Source of the DNA: an uncultured Pelagibacteraceae bacterium
GTDB taxonomy: Bacteria > Pseudomonadota > Alphaproteobacteria > Pelagibacterales > Pelagibacteraceae
Length of the DNA stretch: 64,000 bases
Direction of reading: 5' to 3'
Assembly: GCA_902594655.1 (NCBI GenBank)
Contig: CACJMW010000004.1
Span: forward strand, 1-64,000
A program made the position numbers and the translations under genes. The notes below the pieces were generated by a model, which saw only the letters and a program-made list of their open reading frames with translations, did not search any database and was not told the DNA's origin. How positions within the stretch are numbered: the first letter of the stretch is position 1; every line of letters starts with the position of its first letter. Below are positions 1 to 8,049 of this stretch, in pieces.

Positions 1-42
1 AAATTTATATATAAAATAACTGTTCTAACAAGCGTAATTTTA

Positions 43-61
43 AGTTCTAATAGGTAGAACT
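43..61. promoter_or_regulatory. inverted repeat upstream of the IclR-type gene
   Basis: A 6-bp inverted repeat (AGTTCT, 7-base spacer, AGAACT) lies 47 bases before the IclR-type start codon, and a further GTTCTA copy sits at 22-27. IclR-family proteins often bind palindromes in their own promoters, so this could be an autoregulatory operator. In such AT-rich DNA a 6-bp dyad may also occur by chance. Confidence 0.25.
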
Positions 62-107
62 GCTTAATTAATCATTTTTTTTTAAAAAATATATCGTAAG
101 ATAATAT

Positions 108-788
108 ATGAAAAAAAATAATGCGGGTGTTGAAGCTGTAGATAAAGCTTTGCAAATTCTTAATGCTTTCAGCGAAAAAAGAGAAGAATTAACTTTAACA
201 GAAATATCTAAACAAATTAATCAATATAAAAGTACAACTTCGAGATTATGCGCCTCATTATTAAAGTTTGGATACATTGAAAGACTACCAAGTAAAAAAT
301 ATAAACTTGGTAATGCAATAAACAGATTAATTAATGTTTATGATGACACATTTCACATTAATAATCTTATACAAAAACAATTAAACTTTATTAAAGATAA
401 AACAAATGAAACTGCAAGTTTTTGGATTAAAAGTGATAATGCAAGGATTTGTATTTTAAAAAGTGAACCAGATAAAGATATGAGACACAATCTTGTCTTG
501 GGTCAACCAAGGTCATTGGAAAGAGGATCTAGTGGACACATTATATCTACTTATCATGATTTAAAAACACAAAATAAAAATAAAGTACTTAAGGATGAGT
601 ATTCAATTTCACATGGTGAGATTGATCCCGAGAAAGCTTCAGTAACAGTTCCTTTGTTGTCAAAACAAAAAACTTTATTAGGAGCAATATCTGTTTCAGG
701 ACACGTCTCAAATTTTAACAAAACAAATACACTCAATTATTTATCAATTCTTAAAAATTCAAGAATTAAATTAGAAAAACAAGTTTAA
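108..788 (+). CDS. IclR-family transcriptional regulator
   Basis: The 226-residue protein has the IclR layout. An N-terminal winged helix-turn-helix covers about residues 5-65 (AVDKALQILNAF, then LTEISKQINQYKSTTSRLCASL), followed by a C-terminal effector-binding domain with the family-like GSSGHIISTY and SVTVPLLSKQKTLLGAISVSG stretches. IclR proteins act as dimers that bind a small catabolic effector; the ligand cannot be read from sequence. The gene is slightly shorter than typical members (about 250 residues). It converges on the GT9 gene and the two share a TTAA that supplies both stop codons. No catabolic operon adjoins it, so its target is unknown. Confidence 0.88.
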   Translation: MKKNNAGVEAVDKALQILNAFSEKREELTLTEISKQINQYKSTTSRLCASLLKFGYIERLPSKKYKLGNAINRLINVYDDTFHINNLIQKQLNFIKDKTNETASFWIKSDNARICILKSEPDKDMRHNLVLGQPRSLERGSSGHIISTYHDLKTQNKNKVLKDEYSISHGEIDPEKASVTVPLLSKQKTLLGAISVSGHVSNFNKTNTLNYLSILKNSRIKLEKQV

Positions 789-1726
789 TTTATAGTTTCT
801 AAAAGTTTTTCGAATACTTTTTCAGGTGTTAATTTTTTTAAATCAGCTACTTGAATCGCTTTAAAGTTATCTCTTTCAATACTTACTTTGTAAGCTGTTG
901 TATGTGAACCAAATAGAGTTATTCCTTTAGCGCCTAAATGAGCAGCCATGTGAGCTGGACCGGTATCATTAGCAATAACATAGCAGCTTTGTTTTATTAA
1001 TGCTGCAAGCTCAGAAATAGTTAAAGCATTTTCATTATTTAAAATAGAAATCGCGTTAATATCTTTTGCCATTGGAATTTCTAAAGGACCTGGAGCTACA
1101 ACAATTTTATATTCATCGTTAAATTTTTTTTTTACCATATCTATAAATTTATTATAGTGAGGCCATTTTTTTAATATCAAGTGTGGAGAGCAAAAAGGAA
1201 ATAAAACAATATACTTATTTAAGTTATATTCATTTTTTATTTTATCTATATTTGCACAGGCCCAATCAAAATTTGGAAACATTGTGTGATTAGTTTTTAC
1301 TCCTGAAATTTCTAGTTGGTGTTTAAATCTATCTAATACAGGATTTTTATCAAATTCTTCCTTTGACTTATCATTAGGTAATGTTGTTCCTGAAGAAGAC
1401 CAAATATTATGATTGGCGCTAGGAAACAAAATTCTTTTATAAAAGTTTGTTCTTGATGAATTTTGTAGATCAAAAACTTTTACAAAGTTATATTTTTTTA
1501 TAACACGCATAAGAGTGAATAAATAAATAAGATTAAACCTAGACAGTCTTTTATCTAATATAACTGCTTTTAAATGAGGATTATTTTTGAATAATTCAAA
1601 ATAAGGTTTGGTTGTTAATAAATATATATCATCATCTTTATGGAATTCAGAAATATCTTGAATAGCACCTGAGGCTTGGGCTATATCTCCTAATGATCCA
1701 TGTTTAATTATTAAAATATTAGACAT
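785..1726 (-). CDS. glycosyltransferase family 9 (heptosyltransferase-like)
   Basis: The 313-residue protein matches the ADP-heptose:LPS heptosyltransferase family. It begins ILIIKHGSLGDIAQASGA, the usual N-terminal acceptor-binding motif (K-x-GSLGD), and carries YVIANDTGPAHMAAHLGAKGITLFG near residue 250, the conserved nucleotide-sugar site. Such enzymes add a sugar to the LPS inner core at the cytoplasmic face of the inner membrane. The length is near the family norm. It stands alone, tail to tail with the IclR-type gene and head to head with the DUF6165-like gene. The exact donor sugar cannot be assigned. Confidence 0.9.
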   Translation of the reverse strand: MSNILIIKHGSLGDIAQASGAIQDISEFHKDDDIYLLTTKPYFELFKNNPHLKAVILDKRLSRFNLIYLFTLMRVIKKYNFVKVFDLQNSSRTNFYKRILFPSANHNIWSSSGTTLPNDKSKEEFDKNPVLDRFKHQLEISGVKTNHTMFPNFDWACANIDKIKNEYNLNKYIVLFPFCSPHLILKKWPHYNKFIDMVKKKFNDEYKIVVAPGPLEIPMAKDINAISILNNENALTISELAALIKQSCYVIANDTGPAHMAAHLGAKGITLFGSHTTAYKVSIERDNFKAIQVADLKKLTPEKVFEKLLETIN

Positions 1727-1762
1727 ATTTTAAACAATTTAACATACTATAAAATTATTTAT

Positions 1763-2152
1763 ATGAATAAAATATTAGTTGAAGTATCAGTTGGAGAGCT
1801 TCTAGATAAACTTTCTATATTAGAAATAAAACAGGAAAAAATTAAAGATAGTGAAAAACTTAAATACATCAATGATGAATACAAAATTTTAAAAGATCAA
1901 CTTTCTAAAAATGTTAAATCTGATGAAAAATTAAGTAAGTTATTTATTTCTTTAAAGGAAATAAATTCAAAACTTTGGGTTATTGAAGATGATAAAAGAA
2001 TGTGTGAAAAAAATTCTAATTTTAATGAAAAATTTATTAAACTATCAAGAGAAGTTCACTTTCTAAATGATGATAGGGCAAAAATTAAACTCGAAATAAA
2101 TAATCATACTGGTTCAAAAATTAAAGAGATAAAAGAATATACGAAATATTAA
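1763..2152 (+). CDS. DUF6165-like small protein
   Basis: A 129-residue, highly charged protein with no signal peptide or membrane segment. It begins VEVSVGELLDKLSILEIKQ, which resembles DUF6165 proteins found near polysaccharide genes; the function is not known. The body is rich in Lys, Glu and Asn and is probably helical or coiled-coil, including WVIEDDKRMCEKN around residues 74-86 and LNDDRAKIKLEINN near the C-terminus. It is divergent from the GT9 gene (36-base gap) and shares a TTAA double stop with the amidase gene. The family name rests on recall of the N-terminal motif. Confidence 0.6.
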   Translation: MNKILVEVSVGELLDKLSILEIKQEKIKDSEKLKYINDEYKILKDQLSKNVKSDEKLSKLFISLKEINSKLWVIEDDKRMCEKNSNFNEKFIKLSREVHFLNDDRAKIKLEINNHTGSKIKEIKEYTKY

Positions 2153-2934
2153 TTCAAGCTTGGAATTACTTTTCTTAATTTAAAAGATAGACTTGGATCA
2201 ATATCTGCATAAATTATTCCTATACCTCTTTTTTTAATTTTTAAAATCTTTCCATCAGGAGAAATTATTACACTATGGCCAAAGGTTTCTCTTTTTTTTG
2301 TATTTTTGCCAACTTGATTAGGAGCAAAAATATAACAAAAATTTTCAATAGCTCTTGCTTTTAGCAAAGATAACCAATGTTTTTGGCCTGTAATTTTAGT
2401 AAATGCTGACGGAACACTTATAAAATTTAAATTCTTTTTCGATAAATTTCTATAAATTTCAGGAAATCTTAAATCGAAACATATCGTAAGACCCAATCTT
2501 CCCCACGGTAATTTAACTGATACAAGCTTATTGCCTGGTTTATAAGTTTTGCTTTCTTTATGTTGTTCTTTATTAGTAAGTTTCACATCAAACATTTTAA
2601 TCTTATCATAAAAGGCAGATATTTTTCCTTTAGGATTAATCATTATTGATCTATTTCGATATTTGCTCTTTTCTTTTATTGGTAATGAGCCTATTAAAAT
2701 CCACCTTTTGTTAATTTTGGATATTTCTTTTACTTTTTTTATCAAAGGATCATTATTCATTTTATAAGTATTTTTAAATAGAATTTTCTTATCACTAGTA
2801 ATGATTGATGACGTTTCTGGGGTAATAATCAAGTCTGCTTTATTTTTAATTGATTGATTGATTAAACTTACTATTTGTTTGAAATTCTTTTTATAATTTT
2901 CCCCAGAGGATAGCTGAATACACGCAACTTTCAT
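2149..2934 (-). CDS. carbon-nitrogen hydrolase (Nit / omega-amidase-like)
   Basis: The 261-residue protein shows the nitrilase-superfamily Glu-Lys-Cys triad: Glu in IITPETSS (near residue 41), Lys in FYDKIKMFDV, and Cys in GLTICFDLRFPEIYR. The CFDLRFPE context is typical of the Nit1/Nit2 branch, which hydrolyses amides such as deaminated glutathione or alpha-ketoglutaramate in the cytosol. The gene starts at the last base of the upstream permease gene, so it is probably cotranscribed with the amino-acid importer and may hydrolyse an amide derived from the imported solute. The substrate is inference. Confidence 0.85.
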   Translation of the reverse strand: MKVACIQLSSGENYKKNFKQIVSLINQSIKNKADLIITPETSSIITSDKKILFKNTYKMNNDPLIKKVKEISKINKRWILIGSLPIKEKSKYRNRSIMINPKGKISAFYDKIKMFDVKLTNKEQHKESKTYKPGNKLVSVKLPWGRLGLTICFDLRFPEIYRNLSKKNLNFISVPSAFTKITGQKHWLSLLKARAIENFCYIFAPNQVGKNTKKRETFGHSVIISPDGKILKIKKRGIGIIYADIDPSLSFKLRKVIPSLN

Positions 2935-3605
2935 TAATAATTATATCTTCTTTCTAAAAACTTTATGAAGTTGTGAATTAAAAATGTCATAAATAAATAA
3001 ATACTTCCAGCTACTATAAATACCTCTATTGGTTTAAAAGTTGTTGAAATAATATACTTTGCTACGCCAGTCAAATCCATTAGTGTAACTGTGCTAGCCA
3101 GCGAAGTTCCCTTTAACATTAATATTATTTCATTGCCGTACGCTGGAAGAGATTGTCTAATAGCAATTGGGATTTGAATTTTATAAAATATAATTTTACT
3201 TGATATACCAAGACTTTTTCCAGCTTCTATATAACCTTTTTTAATAGTTTGAAACGCTGATCTAAGTATTTCTGATGTATAAGCGCCAGTATTTAAAGCA
3301 AAGGCAATTATTGCGCACCAATAAGGTTCTTTTAATATTATCCATAAAAAGCTGTTTCTTATGAATTCTATTTGCCCAAAACCGAAGTAAATTATAAAAA
3401 TTTGAACAAGTAACGGTGTTCCTCTGAATAAGTATGAGTAACCATATGCAAATCTATTAAGTATAACATTTTTGCTCATTCTCATTATTGCAAAAAGTAG
3501 CCCAATAAATAGCCCAAAGAATAATGATAAAGATAATAATTTAAGTGTAATTACCGAAGCATTTAACAACTTGGGAAAACTATTAATCATTAATTCTAAA
3601 TCCAT
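2934..3605 (-). CDS. polar amino-acid ABC transporter permease (HisM type)
   Basis: A 223-residue inner-membrane permease with several hydrophobic helices (about residues 15-40, 58-75, 90-110, 190-215). It has the His/Glu/Gln-permease signature YLFRGTPLLVQIFIIYFG and the EAA loop for ATPase contact, EAGKSLGISSKIIFYKIQIPIAIRQSLPAYGNE. Such proteins pair with a second permease to form the channel for polar amino acids. It abuts the other permease (1-base overlap) in an operon headed by the binding protein. No ATPase gene accompanies it, so the ATPase must be encoded elsewhere. Confidence 0.9.
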   Translation of the reverse strand: MDLELMINSFPKLLNASVITLKLLSLSLFFGLFIGLLFAIMRMSKNVILNRFAYGYSYLFRGTPLLVQIFIIYFGFGQIEFIRNSFLWIILKEPYWCAIIAFALNTGAYTSEILRSAFQTIKKGYIEAGKSLGISSKIIFYKIQIPIAIRQSLPAYGNEIILMLKGTSLASTVTLMDLTGVAKYIISTTFKPIEVFIVAGSIYLFMTFLIHNFIKFLERRYNY

Positions 3606-4297
3606 TAAAAACCTCTACTGTATTTAATTTCTAATCTATTGATTAATTTCATACTCAGAAAAGTAAGTAACAAATACAAAACTGCTGCAAAAGAATAAAA
3701 AAATAGTGGATCTCTTGTTGATCCAGCTGCAATATAAGATTGCCGCATAATTTCAACTAATCCAGTTACAGAAATTAATGATGTATCTTTTAATGTGATT
3801 TGCCAGACATTGCTTAAATTTGGTATTGCTAGCCTTAACATTTGAGGCAGAATAATTTTATAAAATTGAATATATTTTTTTATTCCTAAAACCTTTGAAG
3901 CCTCAAACTGTCCTTTATCTATAGATTGAATTGCACCTCTAAATACCTCTGTTGAATAGGCGCCTGAGATAATTCCAATTGCAAACGAACCAGTAATAAA
4001 TGCATTTATTTCTATATACTCATAATAACCAAATATAGAGGCAACATACATAATTGCACCACTGCCTCCGAAAAAAAATAAATAAATGACTAATAACTCA
4101 GGGACACCTCTAATAACTGTAGTATAAAAATTTCCTATCAAGTTAAGAGATTTATATTTAGATAATTTTAAAGGAGTGAATATTAAAGCAAATAAAAAAC
4201 CAATTAACATAGCTGTTATTGAAACAGCAATAGTCATCAGGGTAGCGTAAAATAACTCATCTCCCCAACCAGTATCTCCAAATGCTAGAAGTTCCAT
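3605..4297 (-). CDS. polar amino-acid ABC transporter permease (HisQ type)
   Basis: A 230-residue permease partner of the downstream gene. It carries the family's TTVIRGVPELLVIYLFFFGGSG motif near residue 60 and an EAA loop, EASKVLGIKKYIQFYKIILPQMLRLAIPNLSN, in the C-terminal half. About five hydrophobic helices are visible. It lies 44 bases after the binding-protein gene, and that gap holds a strong hairpin that may lower permease expression relative to the binding protein. The MELLAFGDTGWGDELF start is typical of HisQ/OccQ-like permeases. Confidence 0.9.
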   Translation of the reverse strand: MELLAFGDTGWGDELFYATLMTIAVSITAMLIGFLFALIFTPLKLSKYKSLNLIGNFYTTVIRGVPELLVIYLFFFGGSGAIMYVASIFGYYEYIEINAFITGSFAIGIISGAYSTEVFRGAIQSIDKGQFEASKVLGIKKYIQFYKIILPQMLRLAIPNLSNVWQITLKDTSLISVTGLVEIMRQSYIAAGSTRDPLFFYSFAAVLYLLLTFLSMKLINRLEIKYSRGF

Positions 4298-4302
4298 AAA
4301 GA

Positions 4303-4329
4303 TTGGCGACTATATAATATAGTCGCCAA
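4303..4329 (-). terminator. intercistronic hairpin between binding protein and permease
   Basis: A 12-bp perfect stem (TTGGCGACTATA with its complement) and a 3-base loop fill the gap between the binding-protein stop and the permease start. The run of T after it on the minus strand is weak, so it may act as an mRNA-stabilising or attenuating hairpin rather than a full terminator. Comparable hairpins occur at the two other binding-protein/next-gene junctions of the window. Confidence 0.65.
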
Positions 4330-4341
4330 ATCTGAAATTAA

Positions 4342-5193
4342 TTACATAGATGCGTCAAAACCGAACCACTTTGTTGCAATCCTGCTTATGTCGCCATTTT
4401 TTCTTGCTTTATTGATTGCCATATTGAAATCTTTTAAAAGTTGCGCATCTCTCTCTCCAATTGCACCACTTCCACCTTTTCTAATTCCAACACCTACTCC
4501 GTTTCCAAAAGCTCCACCTGAAAATGTTGGTCCAACTAAAACAACAGGTTTTCCAGATTTTTCAGCGTAGTCAGTAAATGCAACTGCTGCAGCTAAAGCC
4601 ACATCGCATCTTCCAGAAGCTAAATCTAAATTTACTTCGTCCTGAGTTTTATAAGTTCTAACATTTACACTTCCTACGTCACCAGAGTCTAAAAAGTTTT
4701 GGTGAATAGTCGCTGTTTGAACACAAACTGTTTTACCAGCTAAAGCACCTTCAATTGTTTTAAGTGCTTTTTTGACAGCACCTCCACCTATTGAAAGATT
4801 TATTCCTGATGGAGTATCCATACCTTCAAGGTCTGAACCTTTCATCACAGCCAGTTGAGCAACTTCATCTGCATAACCTTGAGAAAAATTAATTGTTTTT
4901 AATCTTTCATCTGTAATTGACATTCCAGCCATGATCGCATCAAATTTTCTCATGAGCAAAGCTGGTATCATCCCATCCCAATCTTGTTCAACAATCTCAC
5001 ATTGTTTTCCAATATATCTACAAAGTGTCCATGCCAATTCAACCTCAAATCCAATTAACTTTCCAGAAGCATCTTTTGAGTTCCATGGAGGGTAAGCACC
5101 TTCAGTTCCAATTTTAATTGTATCAGAATATACGTTTGTCATGATAAACAATGAAGCTAGAACTGAAATTATAGTTTTCTTGAATATATTCAT
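4342..5193 (-). CDS. periplasmic polar amino-acid binding protein (family 3)
   Basis: The 283-residue protein has a signal peptide (MNIFKKTIISVLASLFIMTN, cleavage after about residue 23) and the family-3 solute-binding fold. It shows IGTEGAYPPWNSKDASGKLIGFEVELA at the mature N-terminus, DWDGMIPALLMRKFDAIMAGMSITDERLKTINFS, and a C-terminal GDISRIATKWFGFD. It resembles octopine/histidine/arginine-type binding proteins, but the ligand cannot be fixed. It heads the importer operon, has the strongest Shine-Dalgarno of its neighbourhood and is followed by a hairpin, which suggests it is made in excess over the permeases. Confidence 0.93.
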   Translation of the reverse strand: MNIFKKTIISVLASLFIMTNVYSDTIKIGTEGAYPPWNSKDASGKLIGFEVELAWTLCRYIGKQCEIVEQDWDGMIPALLMRKFDAIMAGMSITDERLKTINFSQGYADEVAQLAVMKGSDLEGMDTPSGINLSIGGGAVKKALKTIEGALAGKTVCVQTATIHQNFLDSGDVGSVNVRTYKTQDEVNLDLASGRCDVALAAAVAFTDYAEKSGKPVVLVGPTFSGGAFGNGVGVGIRKGGSGAIGERDAQLLKDFNMAINKARKNGDISRIATKWFGFDASM

Positions 5194-5197
5194 TATT

Positions 5198-5206
5198 TTC
5201 TCCTTT
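5198..5206 (-). promoter_or_regulatory. strong ribosome-binding site of the binding-protein gene
   Basis: On the minus strand AAAGGAGAA lies about five bases before the ATG, close to a perfect anti-16S match. Most other genes here have weak or no Shine-Dalgarno, so this supports both the chosen start and high translation of the binding protein. Confidence 0.75.
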
Positions 5207-5254
5207 AATAAAAAAATAAGTATTTCACAAAATTAAGAAATTAAAAAGAATAAA

Positions 5255-5671
5255 TTAGTGATTTACAGATGTATAAAAATTCCAAGAACTATCAAAGCTT
5301 GGGATATAAACTCTATCAAGGGTAGCATTTCCAAAGTTCTTATTGAATACATCTTTCCAATTTTCGACCTGTTTTGGTCTTTTATCCTGGCTACCAACTT
5401 GAGCAGTAACTACTCCATTAGGTTTAAGAACTCTGATAATTTGATCCATATTTTTGGCAGCCAAATCTATACAAAATTGGTCATCATTTAGATCTATATA
5501 AATCTTGTCATAGGTGTCCGTTTCAACACTTTTTATGCTTTCAAAAGCATCGCCCCAAACACATTTAACTGAATTTTTTTCAGTTGCTTTTTGACCAATC
5601 GTTCCTAGATGTTTATCACATACTTCAACAACTTCTGGGTCTAATTCATACCAATCTATAAAACCAAAATT
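5255..5671 (-). pseudogene. speE: C-terminal part of spermidine synthase, out of frame
   Basis: Reading on in another frame after the A7 homopolymer inside the upstream reading frame gives the rest of an aminopropyltransferase: NFGFIDWYELDPEVVEVCDK (SAM-nucleoside acidic loop), VKCVWGDAFESI, YDKIYIDLNDDQF, VLKPNGVVTAQVGSQ and a C-terminus ending WNFYTSVNH. With the upstream piece it would make one SpeD-SpeE fusion of about 346 residues. Removing one A (or adding two) at 5670-5676 restores one frame. The cause could be a homopolymer sequencing or assembly error, a true mutation, or polymerase slippage. The coding sequence beyond the break is fully intact, which favours an error or a recent event. 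Confidence 0.8.
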
Positions 5672-6296
5672 TTTTTGATATACATTCCCGAGCTACACCC
5701 CCATCTCCTCCACCAATTATTGCCGCTCTATCTTTTGTTGGATTTAATTTCAATCCAGAATTTACAAACGTTGAACTATATAAGTGCTCATCGCATGAAG
5801 CTACTTGTAGATCCTTATCTATAAATAAGGATTTGCCAAATTCTTCCAAATCTAAAATTTGAACATGTTGTCCGACTTTAGACATAAAATCCTCTAGCAC
5901 ATCTTTAACAACATAAGATTTTTGCATTCCAGATGTACTAGAAGTGTCAAAATAGTTTTCTACTGTGTGACGATCAAAAGATTTTTTAACTATTCTTTTG
6001 CATTTAATTTCACTCTTAATTACATCCAAAGCTACATTTGGAGACACCTTTCCACATGTAAAAAAATCAAAACTGATTATCCCATGTTCAGGAAATGTAT
6101 GAAAACTAATATGACTTTCTGCAAGTAGAGCAACTAAAGTAAAACCTTGAGGCTCAAATTTATATTTAGATATGTTTAGTACTGTAACTTTAGCTTTCTC
6201 AGCTATCTTATGAACTAAACCTTCAAAAAAAGCTGGCTCGTATTCGCCATTTGTGCCAATTATATCGAGAGTAATATGCTCCCCAACTTTAACCAT
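5646..6296 (-). CDS. speD: S-adenosylmethionine decarboxylase fused to the start of spermidine synthase
   Basis: Residues 1-125 form a SpeD-type AdoMet decarboxylase. LLAESHISFHTFPE holds the self-cleaving Glu-Ser pair (Ser61, which becomes the pyruvoyl group), and FFTCG holds the catalytic Cys near 81. From about residue 140 the protein continues as an aminopropyltransferase N-terminus (LEEFGKSLFIDKDLQVASCDEHLYSS) up to the SAM-binding AAIIGGGDGGVAREC motif, after which the frame breaks and 11 junk residues follow. SpeD makes decarboxylated SAM and SpeE uses it to make spermidine, releasing MTA. It sits six bases downstream of the aldolase in the MTA operon, which fits that by-product being recycled next door. 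Confidence 0.88.
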   Translation of the reverse strand: MVKVGEHITLDIIGTNGEYEPAFFEGLVHKIAEKAKVTVLNISKYKFEPQGFTLVALLAESHISFHTFPEHGIISFDFFTCGKVSPNVALDVIKSEIKCKRIVKKSFDRHTVENYFDTSSTSGMQKSYVVKDVLEDFMSKVGQHVQILDLEEFGKSLFIDKDLQVASCDEHLYSSTFVNSGLKLNPTKDRAAIIGGGDGGVARECISKKFWFYRLV

Positions 6297-6302
6297 AAAA
6301 AA

Positions 6303-6965
6303 TTATCCCCTCTTATAACCTTTTACTTTTTCCAAAATTTTTTGCATTTCTGCAAAAGTCAGATTCTTTGGTTCTCCTAGCTTTATCGCAAGAAAGTATT
6401 GGTGGCAAATGTTTTCTACTTCTTGTGCAAGTTCAAATGCCTTGCTTAAACTTTCTTCAAATGCAATCTGTCCGTGATTTGCCATCAGGCATGCCTTTCT
6501 TTTTTCTAAGGCCTTCAAAATATTTTGGGATAATTCTTTAGTCCCGAAGGTTGCATACTCTGCACATTTAATGTCGTCTCCTCCCATTAGTGCAATCATA
6601 TAGTGAAATGGTGGAATAGATTTACGGTGAGTAGATATTGCTGTTGCATGAGCAGAATGCGTATGAACAATAGCTTTTGCTTCAGGTTTTTTTCTATAAA
6701 TATCTTGATGAAAGCGCCATTCTGATGACGGATTTAAACCTGAATTTGCAATTTTTAAATAATCATATTCAGTTTTTAAAGACATAAAAACTATATCTGT
6801 TAATTTGAGATTTTCATATTTAATACCAGAGGGTGTTATGTAAAATCCCTCATCATCATCTATTTTGGCTCTAACAGACAAATTACCTGATCTAAGCGGA
6901 GATAAATTAGTCGAATTTAGTTTTAACGAATAATCTATTACTTGTTGTTTTAAATCTTCGTTCAT
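6303..6965 (-). CDS. ald2: class II (FucA-type) aldolase, probable methylthioribulose-1-phosphate aldolase
   Basis: A 220-residue class II aldolase/adducin-family enzyme. It carries PSSEWRFHQDIYRKKPEAKAIVHTHSAHATA around residues 79-110: the Glu of PSSEWRFH is the catalytic residue of fuculose-1-phosphate aldolase, and the His-x-His plus a later His (MANHGQ) are Zn ligands. MtnB dehydratases share the fold, but the PSSEWRFH string is FucA-like. Placed directly after mtnA, it is best read as the aldolase of the DHAP shunt, cleaving 5-methylthioribulose-1-phosphate to dihydroxyacetone phosphate and 2-methylthioacetaldehyde. MtnB is the main alternative. Confidence 0.75.
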   Translation of the reverse strand: MNEDLKQQVIDYSLKLNSTNLSPLRSGNLSVRAKIDDDEGFYITPSGIKYENLKLTDIVFMSLKTEYDYLKIANSGLNPSSEWRFHQDIYRKKPEAKAIVHTHSAHATAISTHRKSIPPFHYMIALMGGDDIKCAEYATFGTKELSQNILKALEKRKACLMANHGQIAFEESLSKAFELAQEVENICHQYFLAIKLGEPKNLTFAEMQKILEKVKGYKRG

Positions 6966-6966
6966 C

Positions 6967-8040
6967 TTACTTATTAAATAATTTCTTAAGTCCTGAAGAA
7001 GATGCGTCGCATACTCCTTTTTCTGTAATTAAAGCTGTAACATATTTTGCAGGGGTTACATCAAAAGCAAGATTCATTGCCTTACTTTTTTGTGGATAAA
7101 CTTGAATTTTTTTTAAGTTACCATTTTCATCTAAACCTTCCATATGTGATAATTCTTCAGAATTTCTTTCTTCAATTGGAATTTCTTTGTAATCTTTTAT
7201 ATTCCAGTCAATTGTTGAGCTTGGTAGAGCAACATAAAAAGGAACCTTGTTATCATGAGCTGCTAATGCCTTAAGATAAGTCCCAATTTTATTACAAACG
7301 TCTCCATTAGACAAAGTTCTATCTGTTCCAACAATGCACAAATCTACTTCGCCCCTTTGCATCAAAATTCCTCCCGTATTATCAGCAATAATAGTATTTT
7401 TAATCCCTTCTTCATTTAACTCATATGAGGTTAAATTAGCACCTTGGTTTCTAGGCCTTGTTTCATCAACCCAAATATGAACTGGAATTCCTTTTTTGTT
7501 AGCATGATAAATTGGAGACGTAGCTGTTCCCCAATTTATTGTTGCAAGCCAGCCTGCATTACAATGAGTTAAAATGTTGACTGCATCTTTCTTTTTATTA
7601 TAAATTTTTTCGATTATTTTTAATCCGTTTAAACCTATATTTTCACAAAAATTAATATCTTCTTCACATATTTCATTAGCTTCATTAATTGCGATATCCA
7701 AATTTTTATCACTACTTACGCCAGATAATTTTTTCAACATTCTATCTACAGCCCATTTAAGATTAATTGCTGTAGGTCTTGAATTAATTAAATCTTTTGC
7801 GGATTGTTTTAAAAATGATTGATCATTATTTTCTATTATTGCCAAAACTATTCCATAAGCAGCTGTAGCTCCTATTAATGGTGCGCCTCTAACTTCCATA
7901 GTTTTAATTGCATTAATTGTATCTTTAATGGTTTTAAGATTTTTAATTATAAATTGATGAGGTAGTTTTGTTTGGTCTATTATTTTTACTACGTTGTTTT
8001 CAAACCAAATGGTACGGTATTCTTTTCCGTCTATTTTCAT
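6967..8040 (-). CDS. mtnA: S-methyl-5-thioribose-1-phosphate isomerase
   Basis: The 357-residue protein is a full-length MtnA of the eIF2B-alpha-like family. Visible are TMEVRGAPLIGATAAYGIVLA near residue 48, the catalytic Cys in ILTHCNAGWLATINWGTA, TRPRNQGANLTSYEL, and the catalytic Asp in IADNTGGILMQRGEVDLCIVGTDR. It converts methylthioribose-1-phosphate to methylthioribulose-1-phosphate in the cytosol. It ends one base before the aldolase gene and begins nine bases after the oxygenase gene, inside the speDE-ald2-mtnA-phyH-mtnP operon. Confidence 0.95.
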   Translation of the reverse strand: MKIDGKEYRTIWFENNVVKIIDQTKLPHQFIIKNLKTIKDTINAIKTMEVRGAPLIGATAAYGIVLAIIENNDQSFLKQSAKDLINSRPTAINLKWAVDRMLKKLSGVSSDKNLDIAINEANEICEEDINFCENIGLNGLKIIEKIYNKKKDAVNILTHCNAGWLATINWGTATSPIYHANKKGIPVHIWVDETRPRNQGANLTSYELNEEGIKNTIIADNTGGILMQRGEVDLCIVGTDRTLSNGDVCNKIGTYLKALAAHDNKVPFYVALPSSTIDWNIKDYKEIPIEERNSEELSHMEGLDENGNLKKIQVYPQKSKAMNLAFDVTPAKYVTALITEKGVCDASSSGLKKLFNK

Positions 8041-8049
8041 TTTTTGTTC

